64,000 nt of DNA from Oscillospiraceae bacterium HV4-5-C5C (GTDB taxonomy: Bacteria > Bacillota > Clostridia > Saccharofermentanales > Fastidiosipilaceae), in NCBI GenBank assembly GCA_012034405.1, contig JAAVLZ010000006.1, forward strand, positions 62,001 to 126,000, in the 5' to 3' direction. Below are positions 42,515 through 51,961 of this stretch, one piece after another (the first letter of the stretch is position 1; each line of letters starts with the position of its first letter). The position numbers were made by a program, and so were the translations under genes. The notes beneath the pieces are model-generated. The model had not been told where the DNA came from, did no database searches, and worked only from the letters and a program-made list of their open reading frames with translations.

Positions 42515-43054
42515 ATGACAGTGACAGCAAACAGCGGCAGCCTCTTAGATTACTATGTGGAAAGAATAAAGCCTGCGGATCAGCGGCGCAACGGTAAGGC
42601 CTTGCTGACCCATTTGCAGGAGGATTACGGAGCGGTGCCCGAAGACTTGCGCCAGCCGGCGGCAGACGAACTGCGAAACCGGATCAGGGCTTTATATGGC
42701 CGGGACGACCCGGCCGATCAGGCCATCTCCTTGCTGAGCCTGCGGCTACCGTTCAATCCGGCTACGGAGCAGCTGTATCACGATGTGGCGCTCTACGGGC
42801 TGCAGCTGCCGGCGCCAGACCTGGATCCGCAAGCCGGTCAGCTGCATCTTACGCTTGATACCGGCAGCGGGTTAGCCCAGCTGGAGGCAGGTAGTCTGGG
42901 CAGCTGCTACCCGCTACAGCTTTTTTGTGACCGCCTGCTGGTATGGCAGGGACTGACCCGGGAAGCGCTTGCTGCCCGGGGCGGCGCTTTTAAGGCCTAT
43001 TTATTAGCGTTCCGGGAGACCTGCGGACCGGACGGAGAAGCGCCGGAAGACTGA
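42515..43054 (+). CDS. Hypothetical protein downstream of hflX
   Basis: A 179-aa soluble protein I do not recognise. It is rich in Leu, Asp and Gln and predicted alpha/beta, with the motif CYPLQLFCDRLLVWQGL near residue 130. ATG 42515 is 6 bp after the hflX stop with AAGGAT about 10 nt upstream; a TTG at 42506 overlapping that stop is possible. It is probably co-transcribed with hflX. The last 58 bp overlap a convergent gene. Confidence 0.6.
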   Translation: MTVTANSGSLLDYYVERIKPADQRRNGKALLTHLQEDYGAVPEDLRQPAADELRNRIRALYGRDDPADQAISLLSLRLPFNPATEQLYHDVALYGLQLPAPDLDPQAGQLHLTLDTGSGLAQLEAGSLGSCYPLQLFCDRLLVWQGLTREALAARGGAFKAYLLAFRETCGPDGEAPED

Positions 43055-43461
43055 GCCGCAGGCGGCGGGTTGTCTGACCCGGCTGGCTGTGGCCGGTCCC
43101 CGGGCTGCCTGGCCGTCAGCTGATCAAATTGAGCCGCGGCAGGTTTAAGCTGCGGCTGCTGTTGCGCCGCGCGGCGGGTCTGGCGCAGCTGCTGCCGGCG
43201 CTGCCACTCCGCCGCGGCCTGATCCTGCTGGCGGGCGGCTTTGCGGCAGAGCTGCGCAAACACCAGACCGCTGATAAGTAAGGCCAGCAGCAGCACAAAC
43301 AAGGGCGCCAGCCTGAGGAGCTCCTGGATGATAAAACTGCGGTCAATCGACTCATCCCAGCCGAGCTTCATCACGCTGCGGCCAGCCAGCAGCAGTGTCA
43401 GCGCGGCACAGCTCAGGGCTAAGGACAACAGTATACGACTGTAGGTACGGTAACGCTCCAT
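42997..43461 (-). CDS. Hypothetical membrane protein with two TM segments
   Basis: A 154-aa protein, function unknown. TM helices at about residues 9-27 and 47-69, then a Gln/Arg-rich cytoplasmic tail (predicted helical, low complexity) ending in a Pro/Ser/Ala-rich segment. ATG 43461 is chosen because GGAGGG lies 9 nt upstream; the GTG at 43470 abuts that site. Its 3' end overlaps the convergent gene at 42515-43054 by 58 bp. Confidence 0.6.
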   Translation of the reverse strand: MERYRTYSRILLSLALSCAALTLLLAGRSVMKLGWDESIDRSFIIQELLRLAPLFVLLLALLISGLVFAQLCRKAARQQDQAAAEWQRRQQLRQTRRAAQQQPQLKPAAAQFDQLTARQPGDRPQPAGSDNPPPAAQSSGASPSGPQVSRNANK

Positions 43462-43686
43462 GCCAGACACCCTCCGTTTCAGTGGTGGTTTTTCTGCCGT
43501 TATTATAGCAAATTGAGGTGAACCGCGGAGGCTGAAGCAGAAAAGGGATCCGGGCCGCCTTGCTTATCCGTGAGGTTTGATATAATGAATGCTGATTGGA
43601 AACAATGCCGTCAGGTATGGCGCCGGCAGCGCCTGGTTCCCGGGGATTGAGACCAGACGTCAAAACCGTGGGCAGGAGGATTCAAA

Positions 43687-44514
43687 GTGCCAGTTATCCG
43701 CCAAAATCAGGCCAGGACCGCCACCGGAGTTAACCCTGGTATCGTCATTGTTACAGGTGCTTCTTCAGGTCTGGGCCGGGAGTTTGCCTGTCAGCTGATC
43801 CGGGATTATCCGGACTTTTGCGGGGAGCTATGGCTGCTGGCCAGACGTGAGCCGCTGCTGCAGCAGCTGCAGGCACAGCTCCGGCCTTTTGGTACCTGCC
43901 GGATCCTGGCTTTGGATCTGCTGACTGAGTCAGCCTGGCAGGAACTGGGGCAATTGCTGGAGCAGGCAGCCCGGCCGGTGGCCGGGCTGGTCAATGCCGC
44001 GGGTATCGGCCGGCCGGGCCATTTTGCCGGCCAGCCTGAAGCGCTGCAGCTGCAAATGCTGCGGCTGGATGCGGAAGCGCCGGTCAGGCTGTGCCACCTG
44101 GTTTTGCCGTACCTCAAAAACGGCAGCCGGATCTGGAATGTCGCCTCAGTGTCCGCCTTTTCGCCGCAGCCTGGCTTTGCGCTGTATGCCGCGGTCAAGG
44201 CTATGCTCCTGAGCTTTTCGCGCGCGCTGAACGCGGAGCTCAAGCCCCGGGGGATTGGGGTCACGGCAGTCTGCCCCAATCCGCTGCGGCACACGGACTT
44301 TTTTAAAGCGCAGGGTCTGGACGGACCGGTACAGGGACTGAAGCGGCTGACGGCGGAGGAACCGTCACGTGTGGTCAGGCTGGCACTGCGGCGGGGCTTT
44401 AAGGGCAAGGACCTGTCCGTGAGCAGCGTCTGGGGCCGCCTGATCGGCGCGGCGTCACGGCTGCTGCCAGTCAGAGTCTGGCTCAGTCTGGAGGCTATGT
44501 TAGGGTTCAGGTAA
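43687..44514 (+). CDS. Short-chain dehydrogenase/reductase
   Basis: NAD(P)-dependent SDR (275 aa). TGASSGLG (residues 23-30) is the cofactor loop, NAAG begins at Asn103, and the catalytic Ser (154 or 156) with Tyr167 and Lys171 lies in NVASVSAF...LYAAVK. The 20-residue N-terminal extension before the Rossmann fold is unusual, but AGGAGG at 43675-43680 supports the GTG start at 43687. TATAAT at 43581-43586 is a possible -10. The substrate is unknown; related proteins act on lipids or small carbonyls. Confidence 0.9.
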   Translation: MPVIRQNQARTATGVNPGIVIVTGASSGLGREFACQLIRDYPDFCGELWLLARREPLLQQLQAQLRPFGTCRILALDLLTESAWQELGQLLEQAARPVAGLVNAAGIGRPGHFAGQPEALQLQMLRLDAEAPVRLCHLVLPYLKNGSRIWNVASVSAFSPQPGFALYAAVKAMLLSFSRALNAELKPRGIGVTAVCPNPLRHTDFFKAQGLDGPVQGLKRLTAEEPSRVVRLALRRGFKGKDLSVSSVWGRLIGAASRLLPVRVWLSLEAMLGFR

Positions 44515-44535
44515 CCCGGATAAGTTCAGGCCAAG

Positions 44536-44566
44536 CCGCCGGGCGTCCGGCGGACAGGGGGTACCC
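44536..44566 (+). terminator. GC-rich hairpins between SDR and lipoprotein genes
   Basis: CCGCCGG (44536-44542) pairs with CCGGCGG (44547-44553) around a 4-nt loop, followed by the palindrome GGGGTACCCC (44557-44566). No T-run. May be a terminator or a structure limiting translation of the next gene. Confidence 0.4.
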
Positions 44567-44579
44567 CGGGGAAGGTCAT

Positions 44580-45548
44580 ATGGTATTAAAGCGCATAGGC
44601 ATAATGAGTGTCGTGACCGCAGGCTGCTTGTCCGCGGCCTTGATGACCGGTTGCCATGTCCGGCAGTCACTGGAGCTCGACAGTCAGACCACCACTTGGG
44701 TGCAGGTTTTGCAACCAGCAGATCAGACTGCTACCGGGTTAGCAGCGGACGACTGGCTGAACGCTGGCGCTGAGGAGACCGCTACTGACCCGGCGGCTTC
44801 CGCCGACCTCACGCTTGCCGGCCAGGAACCCGGCGTCGCCGTCAGCACTGCAGCTGGCGGCGCCTACCAGGCGGCCGTCAACCCTGATCTGGACAGCGCC
44901 GCGGAAGCTAGCGAGAGCAGTACAGACGCGGCTGCCCAAGGCTCCTCAGACCACGCTATTGAAAGCCTGGCAGCTGATTTCCCTGTCATTTACAGCCTTA
45001 ACCACCTGGGCGAGGTCCGGGTCACCGTTTTAGACCGGGAGGTGCTCCTGACTTATGTCAACCCGCCGGACGACCGATCAGAGCCCGACCACACCGGTAT
45101 AGGCCGCTATGTCAGTAAAAAAGTCTATGACGAAAGCGGCGCCCTGACCCTGGTCCTGACCCCGGCAAGTTATTGGGAAATGCTCAGCGCGCTGCAGGAT
45201 GAAATCCTGCAGCAATACAACGAGCTGATTGAGCTGGGACTGACCCCGGCATCCTGGCAAAGCCTGGGTACTGAGCTGGAGGTCGGCGACGTATATATTA
45301 CGGTTGACCCGGCGACGTTTGTTGAAGGGGATAAATATGACGTGCCGGCTATTCAGACACTGGCCAGTCTGTATCAGCTTTATAACGGCGTTGAGCCCGA
45401 CAGTATCCAGGTTACGCTGGTTTTTCAAAGTCAGGAGGATGGCTCGGTCCTGGATGTCATGGATTCGGCGGAGGAACAGCAGCAGGAGACAGCTGTCGTC
45501 AGTGTGGACAAGGGCTCTGTCCCCGCGTCTTCTTTGTGGCAGCCTTAA
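44580..45548 (+). CDS. Putative lipoprotein of unknown function
   Basis: A 322-aa secreted protein. Signal peptide of about 24 residues ending in lipobox MTGC (Cys25), then a long Ala/Thr/Asp-rich linker to about residue 120 and a compact C-terminal domain (VIYSLNHLGEVRVTVLDREVLL onward) that I do not recognise. GGGGAAGG precedes the ATG. It faces leuS tail to tail. Probably a surface-anchored protein; no partner gene is evident. Confidence 0.65.
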   Translation: MVLKRIGIMSVVTAGCLSAALMTGCHVRQSLELDSQTTTWVQVLQPADQTATGLAADDWLNAGAEETATDPAASADLTLAGQEPGVAVSTAAGGAYQAAVNPDLDSAAEASESSTDAAAQGSSDHAIESLAADFPVIYSLNHLGEVRVTVLDREVLLTYVNPPDDRSEPDHTGIGRYVSKKVYDESGALTLVLTPASYWEMLSALQDEILQQYNELIELGLTPASWQSLGTELEVGDVYITVDPATFVEGDKYDVPAIQTLASLYQLYNGVEPDSIQVTLVFQSQEDGSVLDVMDSAEEQQQETAVVSVDKGSVPASSLWQP

Positions 45549-45669
45549 GTTCGGATAGCTTTTAGCCTGCTCCGGCTGACCCCGGCGCCGCTGCTGCCTC
45601 AGGCGTCTTGCCTTCGCCTCCACCTCCACAAGATGCACCCCCGGGCAGCCTGTGCCGCCCGGAATGAAA

Positions 45670-45713
45670 CTGGCCCCCCGCGACCCCGATTACGGGATCT
45701 CCGGGCGGGCCAG
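45670..45713. terminator. GC-rich hairpin between convergent genes
   Basis: CTGGCCC (45670-45676) pairs with GGGCCAG (45707-45713), with inner CCCG/CGGG pairing. A second hairpin, CCGGGC/GCCCGG, lies at 45641-45662. Neither has a T-run, a pattern also seen at 57110-57136. Confidence 0.45.
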
Positions 45714-45738
45714 ACTGTTAACCTGCTGCGGACCGCGC

Positions 45739-48162
45739 CTATTTGCGAAGCACTATATTGACCAGACGACCGGGCACGTAGATCTCCTTGACGACTTGCT
45801 GCCCCGCGATTTCCTGCGCGATTTTGTCGTCTTGCCGGGCCAGGGACAGCGCTGCTGTTTTATCTGCCTCCCGGGCAATCGTCATGCGGCTGCGGACCTT
45901 ACCGTTGATCTGCAGCGCGATTTCTACCGTATCCTCTATCGTCCTGGCTTCATCATAAACCGGCCAGCTCTGATCGGTAACCCGGCCACCAAATTGCAGC
46001 AGTTCCCAGAGCTCCTCCGTAATATGGGGGGCCATGGGATTCAGGAGCAGCAGGAACGTTGCAAACTCACCGCGGGTGACCGAGCCGCTTTCATACAGGC
46101 GGTTGAGCAAGGTCATCAGAGCCGCGATCGCCGTATTGTCTTTTAGATTATCAATATCTTCCGTAACCTTTTTAATGGTCTGGTGGAAGGGCGTTTCCAG
46201 CTCCGGCCGGTAAGCCGGGTCCGGGGTCACCAGCTCCTGCAGCGCCCAGACCCGCTCCAGGAACCGCTGGCAGCCCCTGATGCTCTTGGGATTCCAGGGA
46301 GCAGGCTTTTCAAAGTCACCGATAAACATCTCATAAAGACGCATGGTGTCTGCGCCGTAATCCCGTACGATATCATCCGGATTGACCACATTGCCGCGGG
46401 ACTTGGACATTTTTTCACCGTTTTCGCCCAAGATCATGCCGTGGCTGGTCCGTTTTTGATAGGGCTCTTTGGTGGGCACCACCCCCAGATCATACAGGAA
46501 TTTGTGCCAGAAGCGGGAGTAAAGCAGGTGCAGCGTGGTATGCTCCATGCCGCCGTTGTACCAATCTACCGGCATCCAGTACTGCAGCGCTTCAGGCGAA
46601 GCCAGGTATTGCTGATCATGCGGATCCGTGTAGCGTAAAAAATACCAGGAAGAACCGGCCCACTGAGGCATGGTGTCCGTCTCCCGGCGGGCCGGACGGC
46701 CGCAATGCGGGCACGTGGTGCTGACCCAGTCGGTGAGCGAGGCCAGCGGTGATTCGCCGTTATCCGTAGGCTCGTAAGACTCCACTTCCGGCAGCCGCAG
46801 CGGCAGCTGGTCCTCCGGCAGCGGTACCCAGCCGCAGACCTCGCAGTAAACCATAGGGATGGGTTCGCCCCAATAGCGCTGGCGGCTGAAGACCCAGTCA
46901 CGCAGCTTGAAATTGATCTGCTTTTCACCCTTATGCTGTTCCTCCAGCCAGGCAATCACGGCCGCCTTGGCTGCCTTAACCGTCATGCCGTCCATAAAGC
47001 CGGAGTTGACCATGGTACCCTGCGCAATATCTGTGTAGGCTGCCTTCTGCACATCGCCGCCGCGAACGACTTCAATGATCGGCAGGTCAAAAACCCGGGC
47101 AAACTCCCAGTCGCGGGTATCATGCGCGGGCACGGCCATGATGGCGCCGGTCCCGTAGGTGGACAGGACATAGTCCGCGATAAAAATGGGGATCTCCCGG
47201 TCGTTGACGGGATTGATTCCGCTCACACCCTCCAGACAAACACCGGTCTTTGCTTTATTCAGCTCCGTCCGCTCAAAGTCAGACTTGCGGCTGGCTTCCG
47301 CCTGGTAATCGCGGACCGCCCCGGCATTTTTGATCAGGCCGCGGCTGATCCAGTCCTCCAGCAAAGCGTGTTCAGGCGAAAGCACCATGTAAGTGGCGCC
47401 AAACAGCGTGTCCGGCCGGGTGGTGAAGACGGTCAGCGGATCCCCCGCGGTGGTGCCAAAAATGACGTTAGCGCCTACCGATTTGCCGATCCAGTTCTTT
47501 TGCTGAATTTTGACCCGGTCAATGTAGTCCAGCTCATCCAGATCGTCGATCAGCCGCTCCGCGTAAGCGGTGATTTTCAGCATCCACTGACTTTTGACCT
47601 TGTGAATAACCTCAGAACCGCAACGCTCGCAGCGGCCGTTGACCACCTCTTCATTGGCCAGGACGACTTTGCAGGAGGTGCACCAGTTGACCCGCATCTC
47701 CTTTTTATAAGCCAGACCTTTTTTATACAGTTGCAGAAAAATCCACTGAGTCCAGCGGTAATATTCCGGATCGGTGGTGTTGATTTCCCGGCTCCAGTCA
47801 AAGGAGAAGCCCAGCATCTGCAGCTGCTGCTTGAAGTGCCGGATATTGTCATGGGTAACTTTGGCCGGATGGATGTGGTGCTTGATGGCATAGTTTTCAG
47901 TCGGTAAACCAAACGCGTCCCAGCCCATGGGATACAGCACATTGTAGCCCTGCAGCCGCTTTTTGCGCGCTACAATATCCAGCGCGGTATAGCTGCGCGG
48001 ATGACCCACGTGCAGTCCTTGACCGGAGGGGTAGGGAAACTCTACCAGACAGTAATATTTGGGCTTGTCAGTCTGATCGGGCTGCAGGGCGTGAAACACC
48101 CCGCTGTCTTCCCAGCGCTGCTGCCATTTTTTTTCAATTGCGCTAAAGTCATAAGCGTTCAT
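45739..48162 (-). CDS. leuS: Leucyl-tRNA synthetase
   Basis: Class I synthetase (807 aa, normal bacterial length) charging tRNA-Leu. HVGHP (residues 51-55, the HIGH motif) and KMSKS (584-588) form the ATP site; the inserted editing domain contains [19 protein letters not shown]; two CxxC-type zinc knuckles are visible (CTSC and CERC; CEVC and CPHC). Start 48162 is chosen because AAGGAAGC lies about 7 nt upstream and the protein then begins with the conserved [14 protein letters not shown]; the frame extends to 48282 but that part is the leader. A terminator lies between its promoter and ribosome site. Confidence 0.97.
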   Translation of the reverse strand: MNAYDFSAIEKKWQQRWEDSGVFHALQPDQTDKPKYYCLVEFPYPSGQGLHVGHPRSYTALDIVARKKRLQGYNVLYPMGWDAFGLPTENYAIKHHIHPAKVTHDNIRHFKQQLQMLGFSFDWSREINTTDPEYYRWTQWIFLQLYKKGLAYKKEMRVNWCTSCKVVLANEEVVNGRCERCGSEVIHKVKSQWMLKITAYAERLIDDLDELDYIDRVKIQQKNWIGKSVGANVIFGTTAGDPLTVFTTRPDTLFGATYMVLSPEHALLEDWISRGLIKNAGAVRDYQAEASRKSDFERTELNKAKTGVCLEGVSGINPVNDREIPIFIADYVLSTYGTGAIMAVPAHDTRDWEFARVFDLPIIEVVRGGDVQKAAYTDIAQGTMVNSGFMDGMTVKAAKAAVIAWLEEQHKGEKQINFKLRDWVFSRQRYWGEPIPMVYCEVCGWVPLPEDQLPLRLPEVESYEPTDNGESPLASLTDWVSTTCPHCGRPARRETDTMPQWAGSSWYFLRYTDPHDQQYLASPEALQYWMPVDWYNGGMEHTTLHLLYSRFWHKFLYDLGVVPTKEPYQKRTSHGMILGENGEKMSKSRGNVVNPDDIVRDYGADTMRLYEMFIGDFEKPAPWNPKSIRGCQRFLERVWALQELVTPDPAYRPELETPFHQTIKKVTEDIDNLKDNTAIAALMTLLNRLYESGSVTRGEFATFLLLLNPMAPHITEELWELLQFGGRVTDQSWPVYDEARTIEDTVEIALQINGKVRSRMTIAREADKTAALSLARQDDKIAQEIAGQQVVKEIYVPGRLVNIVLRK

Positions 48163-48190
48163 TCCAAAGCTTCCTTTCCCTTGCTGGCAT

Positions 48191-48230
48191 ATAAAAAACG
48201 TCCTCCGTCTCAGACTGGAGACAAAAGACG
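48191..48230 (-). terminator. Intrinsic terminator in the leuS leader (candidate attenuator)
   Basis: On the minus strand CGTCTTTTGTCTC (48230-48218), a 6-nt loop, GAGACGGAGGACG (48211-48199): a 13-bp stem with several G-U pairs, then TTTTTT (48198-48193). It lies between the leuS promoter and its ribosome site. It could alternatively end the upstream AraC transcript. Confidence 0.75.
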
Positions 48231-48239
48231 AAGACCCAA
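48210..48239 (-). other. Possible 9-codon Leu-rich leader peptide
   Basis: Reading frame TTG GGT CTT CGT CTT TTG TCT CCA GTC TGA: three internal Leu codons in nine, ending inside the loop of the terminator hairpin. No Shine-Dalgarno is visible and it would start about 8 nt after the predicted transcript start, so translation is uncertain. Confidence 0.3.
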
Positions 48240-48253
48240 GCTGTTTGATTGAA

Positions 48254-48282
48254 ATCATACTGATTATGGGGCTCTGAGTCAA
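48254..48282 (-). promoter_or_regulatory. leuS promoter
   Basis: On the minus strand TTGACT (48282-48277), a 17-bp spacer and TATGAT (48259-48254). It overlaps the last codons of the upstream AraC gene. The leader to the start codon would be about 85 nt. Confidence 0.75.
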
Positions 48283-49352
48283 TGGCCGGCTGGTCTGTGG
48301 CTGCGGATTCTGGGCTCTATCGCGGCCACTCGCTCGGCCAGCTGACGCACGGAGACGACGTACTCAGAAGGGGTCTGTCCGGTTAATTGCTTGAACTGCC
48401 TGGAAAAGTAGGCCAGCGAGCAGAATCGCAGGCGATCGGCTATATCGGCCAGACTGAATCTGCCTTCCCGGATCAGTCGTTTAGCTGCCTCAATTTTGAG
48501 CCGGTTGAAGTGGGCGATGACCCCTTCGCCAAAAGCATCATGGAACATAGCCTGCATCTGGGAGCGGCCTAGCAGATTATCCGCGGCAATTTGCCGGACC
48601 GTCAGGCGTTCTCCCAGGCGTTGATCCAGATATTCCAGGACCCGGCGGAGTTCGGGCGCGTTGTGGTGTTCGGCGCTGCCGGCAGGAATCTGTACCTGAG
48701 TGCCGGCGGCTGACGGGAGCGGGGCGGAGATAGCCCCTGCGGCGGCCGGCGCTTCTGCCTGGGCCGGCTCAGGCAGGCTGAGACTTTGCAGGCCGGGCAG
48801 ACCCGGCGGATGCAGCCGGGCCTGGCTCTGAATCCGGACCGGATCCGGTGCCCGGCGCAGCAAGCTCAGCAGCAGGATTTCCAGATAATGGCCGATCAGC
48901 TGCTCCGCGCCAATGGGCGCTAAGCGGCTGCGGGTCATGACTTCTACGGAAGGATCATTGAGCGGAGAGGCAAAGGCCAGGCGTGATTCAGACAGAATCC
49001 GGGACAGCCACTCCCGCTCGTCCCATTGTAAATGCAGGACCCGGCCGCGAAAGTATTCCATAACCGCGGAGTAGGTCTGGAAGGATAAGATGAGCAGGCA
49101 GGGTGCCTGGCCCTGGGCGGCACGCAGCTGATGAAATTCCATTGGATAGTGAAAGGCGATCTCTCCGGTCTGCAGGGTGAAGTGGCGCTGGTCGGCTCCG
49201 ATTTCCACCGCGCCGGAATCCACGTATACCAGTTCCCAAAAGTTATGCGCTTCGCCATGAAAGACCAGATCAGAGGTGTATTCACAATAGTGGATGGTGA
49301 TCAGACTGTCTATCACCAGATCGCGGCGTAACCGGGTTTCAATATAGGCCAT
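48279..49352 (-). CDS. AraC family transcriptional regulator
   Basis: Sugar-type regulator (357 aa). The N-terminal cupin domain is recognisable from [16 protein letters not shown] and [10 protein letters not shown]; a ~70-residue Pro/Ala/Ser-rich linker follows (about 210-250). The C-terminal double helix-turn-helix has [21 protein letters not shown] and [31 protein letters not shown] lies 5 nt before the ATG at 49352; the frame upstream to 49490 covers the promoter region. It diverges from a MalE/F/G-type importer and is its likely regulator. Confidence 0.92.
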   Translation of the reverse strand: MAYIETRLRRDLVIDSLITIHYCEYTSDLVFHGEAHNFWELVYVDSGAVEIGADQRHFTLQTGEIAFHYPMEFHQLRAAQGQAPCLLILSFQTYSAVMEYFRGRVLHLQWDEREWLSRILSESRLAFASPLNDPSVEVMTRSRLAPIGAEQLIGHYLEILLLSLLRRAPDPVRIQSQARLHPPGLPGLQSLSLPEPAQAEAPAAAGAISAPLPSAAGTQVQIPAGSAEHHNAPELRRVLEYLDQRLGERLTVRQIAADNLLGRSQMQAMFHDAFGEGVIAHFNRLKIEAAKRLIREGRFSLADIADRLRFCSLAYFSRQFKQLTGQTPSEYVVSVRQLAERVAAIEPRIRSHRPAGH

Positions 49353-49658
49353 ATTTACCTCCAGGCAGGGACAGCGGCAAGCTGCCCGGTCAGAGACTAC
49401 TTTGCAGGACACAAAAACATAACTTGCAAAAATCGTTGCTTTTGATGCCTTTAGTTGTTCAAAAACTGTCGCTTTTGTGGGCGATTTCATATATTATAAG
49501 ATTATCCGGACAATCCTGCAAATGAACCGGATAAACGGATATTGCACCAGGATTGAGTGGATTTAGAATGACGCCATGGTTAACCGGATCAGGTTAACCG
49601 TATCCAGAGGGTACAATTGAATCGGGCAACCGCTTCGCAGATGAACAGGGGGAAACAG
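49353..49658. other. Divergent control region of the fourth importer
   Basis: A 306-bp non-coding region. Near-identical direct repeats GTTGCTTTTG (49435-49444) and GTCGCTTTTG (49468-49477), 33 bp apart, could be AraC half-sites. TATTATAAG near 49492 is a possible plus-strand -10. GGGGG lies just before the binding-protein ATG. Confidence 0.4.
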
Positions 49659-51035
49659 ATGAAAAGATTTCAGCATGTAAATGCAAAACTTCTGACCGCG
49701 GCCTTAGCGGGCACGCTGGTTATGACCAGCGCCTGCAGCAGCAGCGGTCAGGCTGCCACTACAACCGCGGGTACAACGGCCGCTGCCAACAGCAGTGACA
49801 GCAGCAACGCCGGGACCAGCGCTGCGGACACGACAGCCGGTAACAGCAATGCCACTACTAAACTCAGCTTTATGATCTGGGACGCCAATCAGCAGCCGGT
49901 CATGGAAGCGATGGCTGCAGCCTATACCAAAGAGAATCCGGATGTGTCGATAGATATTCAGCTGACCGCGTACAAGGGCGGTGAGTACTGGACCAAGCTT
50001 GAAGCCGGTATGGCCGGCGGCAACGCGCCGGATGTCTTCTGGATGAATACTCTGCATGTAGAAAACTATGTTGATGCGGATATGCTGGCGCCGCTGGATG
50101 ACGCAGCCAAGACCGCTGGCCTGGATCTGGCTGCGGATTTCCCGGAGGCTCTGGTCAGCATGTATAAGATTAATGACCAGATGTATGGTATTCCCAAGGA
50201 CTTTGACACCAACGCGGTCTGGTATAACAAAGAACTGTTTGACGCCAAGGGCGTAGCCTATCCTGAGGCCGGCTGGACCTGGGATGATATGGTTGATTTA
50301 GCCAAACAGTTGAATGATCCGGACAATGGCGTTTATGGCATTGCGGCTCCGCTGGATTTCCAGACCTGCTATTACAACACCGTTTTTGCGGCCGGCGGCT
50401 GGATCCTGAACGATGACAAGACACAGAGCGGTTATAACGATCCGAAAACCCAGGAGGGCATCCAGATCTGGATTGATCTGATTAACGAAGGCCTGTCCCC
50501 ATCTTTGGCTTCGCTGACCGATACCTCAGCCGATGCCATGTTTGAATCAGGCAAGCTGGCCATGATCTGGGCCGGCTCTTATATGACTCCTGAATATCTG
50601 GATAATGAAGTGATCAAGGATAAGATCGATCTGGTTGAGCTCCCCACGTACGATGGCAACGAGGCCAATGTTATTAACGGCCTGGGCTACTCAGTTTATT
50701 CCGGCTCTAAAAACCTGGAAGCCGCAGAAGCCTTTGCTGCCTGGATGGGCGGAGCTGAAGCCATGAAGATCCAGGGGGAAAGCGGCGTGGTGATTTCCGC
50801 CCGCAATGACGCGCAGCAGTATTTTGCCGCCAGCCAGCCCAGCCTGAACCTCAAGGCCTACACAGATAAGGCAGCCATCGCTACCGCTCTGCCGGTATCC
50901 AAGGTCGCTTCTGAAATGTATGACGTTGAAGCCAATTCTTTGAAACTGGCCTACGGTGGTGAGATGAGCCTGGCCGATGCCTGTGCGCAAGCCGCGGAGC
51001 AAAGCGACGCCCTGCTGGCTAAGATGAACAAGTGA
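49659..51035 (+). CDS. Extracellular sugar-binding lipoprotein (family 1, MalE-like)
   Basis: Sugar-binding lipoprotein (458 aa) smaller than the other three in the window. Signal peptide with TSAC and Cys26, Thr/Ser/Ala-rich tether to about residue 65, then a family-1 binding fold beginning TKLSFMIWDANQQP; PDVFWMNTLHVENYVDADMLAPLDD and MYGIPKDFDTNAVWYNKELFD are typical. ATG 49659 is chosen because the AGGGGG site is adjacent and the signal peptide then has normal length; the frame opens at a TTG at 49617. First gene of the importer operon. Confidence 0.93.
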   Translation: MKRFQHVNAKLLTAALAGTLVMTSACSSSGQAATTTAGTTAAANSSDSSNAGTSAADTTAGNSNATTKLSFMIWDANQQPVMEAMAAAYTKENPDVSIDIQLTAYKGGEYWTKLEAGMAGGNAPDVFWMNTLHVENYVDADMLAPLDDAAKTAGLDLAADFPEALVSMYKINDQMYGIPKDFDTNAVWYNKELFDAKGVAYPEAGWTWDDMVDLAKQLNDPDNGVYGIAAPLDFQTCYYNTVFAAGGWILNDDKTQSGYNDPKTQEGIQIWIDLINEGLSPSLASLTDTSADAMFESGKLAMIWAGSYMTPEYLDNEVIKDKIDLVELPTYDGNEANVINGLGYSVYSGSKNLEAAEAFAAWMGGAEAMKIQGESGVVISARNDAQQYFAASQPSLNLKAYTDKAAIATALPVSKVASEMYDVEANSLKLAYGGEMSLADACAQAAEQSDALLAKMNK

Positions 51036-51049
51036 GGAGTCTTTGATCC

Positions 51050-51961
51050 ATGAAAAGCGCTCTGACGCGCAGACCGGGATCAGGATATAAGCTGGCCGAT
51101 GCAATGTGGGGTTACTTTTTTGTTGCCCCCGTTGTCATCGGCTTAGCTGTATTCTATGCCTTCCCGTTTCTGCAAAATATCTATTTCAGCTTTTGCGAAG
51201 TGGATCGCTTTAACCGGTCCAGCTTCATTGGCCTGGATAACTACCGGGAGATGTTTGGCTCCGCCGAGTTATATCAAAGCACCGGCAATACTTTTTTGTA
51301 TGTGCTCCTGACCGTGCCGCTGGGTATTTTTCTGGCGATGATCGTAGCTGCCTTGCTGAACAGCAAAGCCCGCGGCCAGTCCGCTTTCCGGACCCTGTAT
51401 TATCTGCCGGCCATCACAATGCCCGCCGCCATTGCCATGGTATGGAAATGGATCTATAACGGCAATTACGGCGTATTGAATGAATTTCTCAAGCTTTTTG
51501 GTATCAGTGGCCGCAACTGGCTGAATGAATCCGCTACAGCCATGATCGCCGTAGCCGTGGTCGGTATCTGGAGCATGGTAGGCTACAACATGGTGATTCT
51601 GCTGGCCGGCATGCAGGGAATTTCTCCCAGCTATTATGAAGCCGCGCAGATTGACGGGGCGGGGGCGCTGGCCTGCTTTTTCCACATCACCATTCCCATG
51701 CTCAGCCCCTCCATCTTTTTTGTCCTGATTACCTCCTTGATCAGCGGCTTTCAGGTCTTTGACACCATCTATATGATGATCGGCAAAACCAGTCTGGCTT
51801 ATGAGTCTACCCAGTCACTGGTCATGCTGTTCTACCGCAACGCCTTTGACTATGGCTACAAGGGCTACGCTTCCGCCGTTTCCATCTATATCTTTGTGAT
51901 CATTCTGCTCTTTACACTGATCCAGTTTGTCGCACAAAAAAAGTGGGTGCATTATGAATAA
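51050..51961 (+). CDS. Sugar ABC transporter permease, MalF/UgpA type
   Basis: Membrane permease (303 aa). First helix near residues 23-45, EAA loop YEAAQIDGAGAL near residue 194. GAGGAG precedes the ATG with a 14-bp gap from the binding protein. The family is the CUT1 type, different from the LplB type of the other loci. It forms a heterodimer with the next gene product. Confidence 0.93.
   Translation: MKSALTRRPGSGYKLADAMWGYFFVAPVVIGLAVFYAFPFLQNIYFSFCEVDRFNRSSFIGLDNYREMFGSAELYQSTGNTFLYVLLTVPLGIFLAMIVAALLNSKARGQSAFRTLYYLPAITMPAAIAMVWKWIYNGNYGVLNEFLKLFGISGRNWLNESATAMIAVAVVGIWSMVGYNMVILLAGMQGISPSYYEAAQIDGAGALACFFHITIPMLSPSIFFVLITSLISGFQVFDTIYMMIGKTSLAYESTQSLVMLFYRNAFDYGYKGYASAVSIYIFVIILLFTLIQFVAQKKWVHYE

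Noticed and set aside
48163-48282. T-box riboswitch upstream of leuS, or an N-terminal extension of LeuRS to 48282
   Set aside because: The leader is only about 85 nt and lacks the T-box antiterminator consensus. The extension is not homologous to LeuRS and covers the promoter and terminator.
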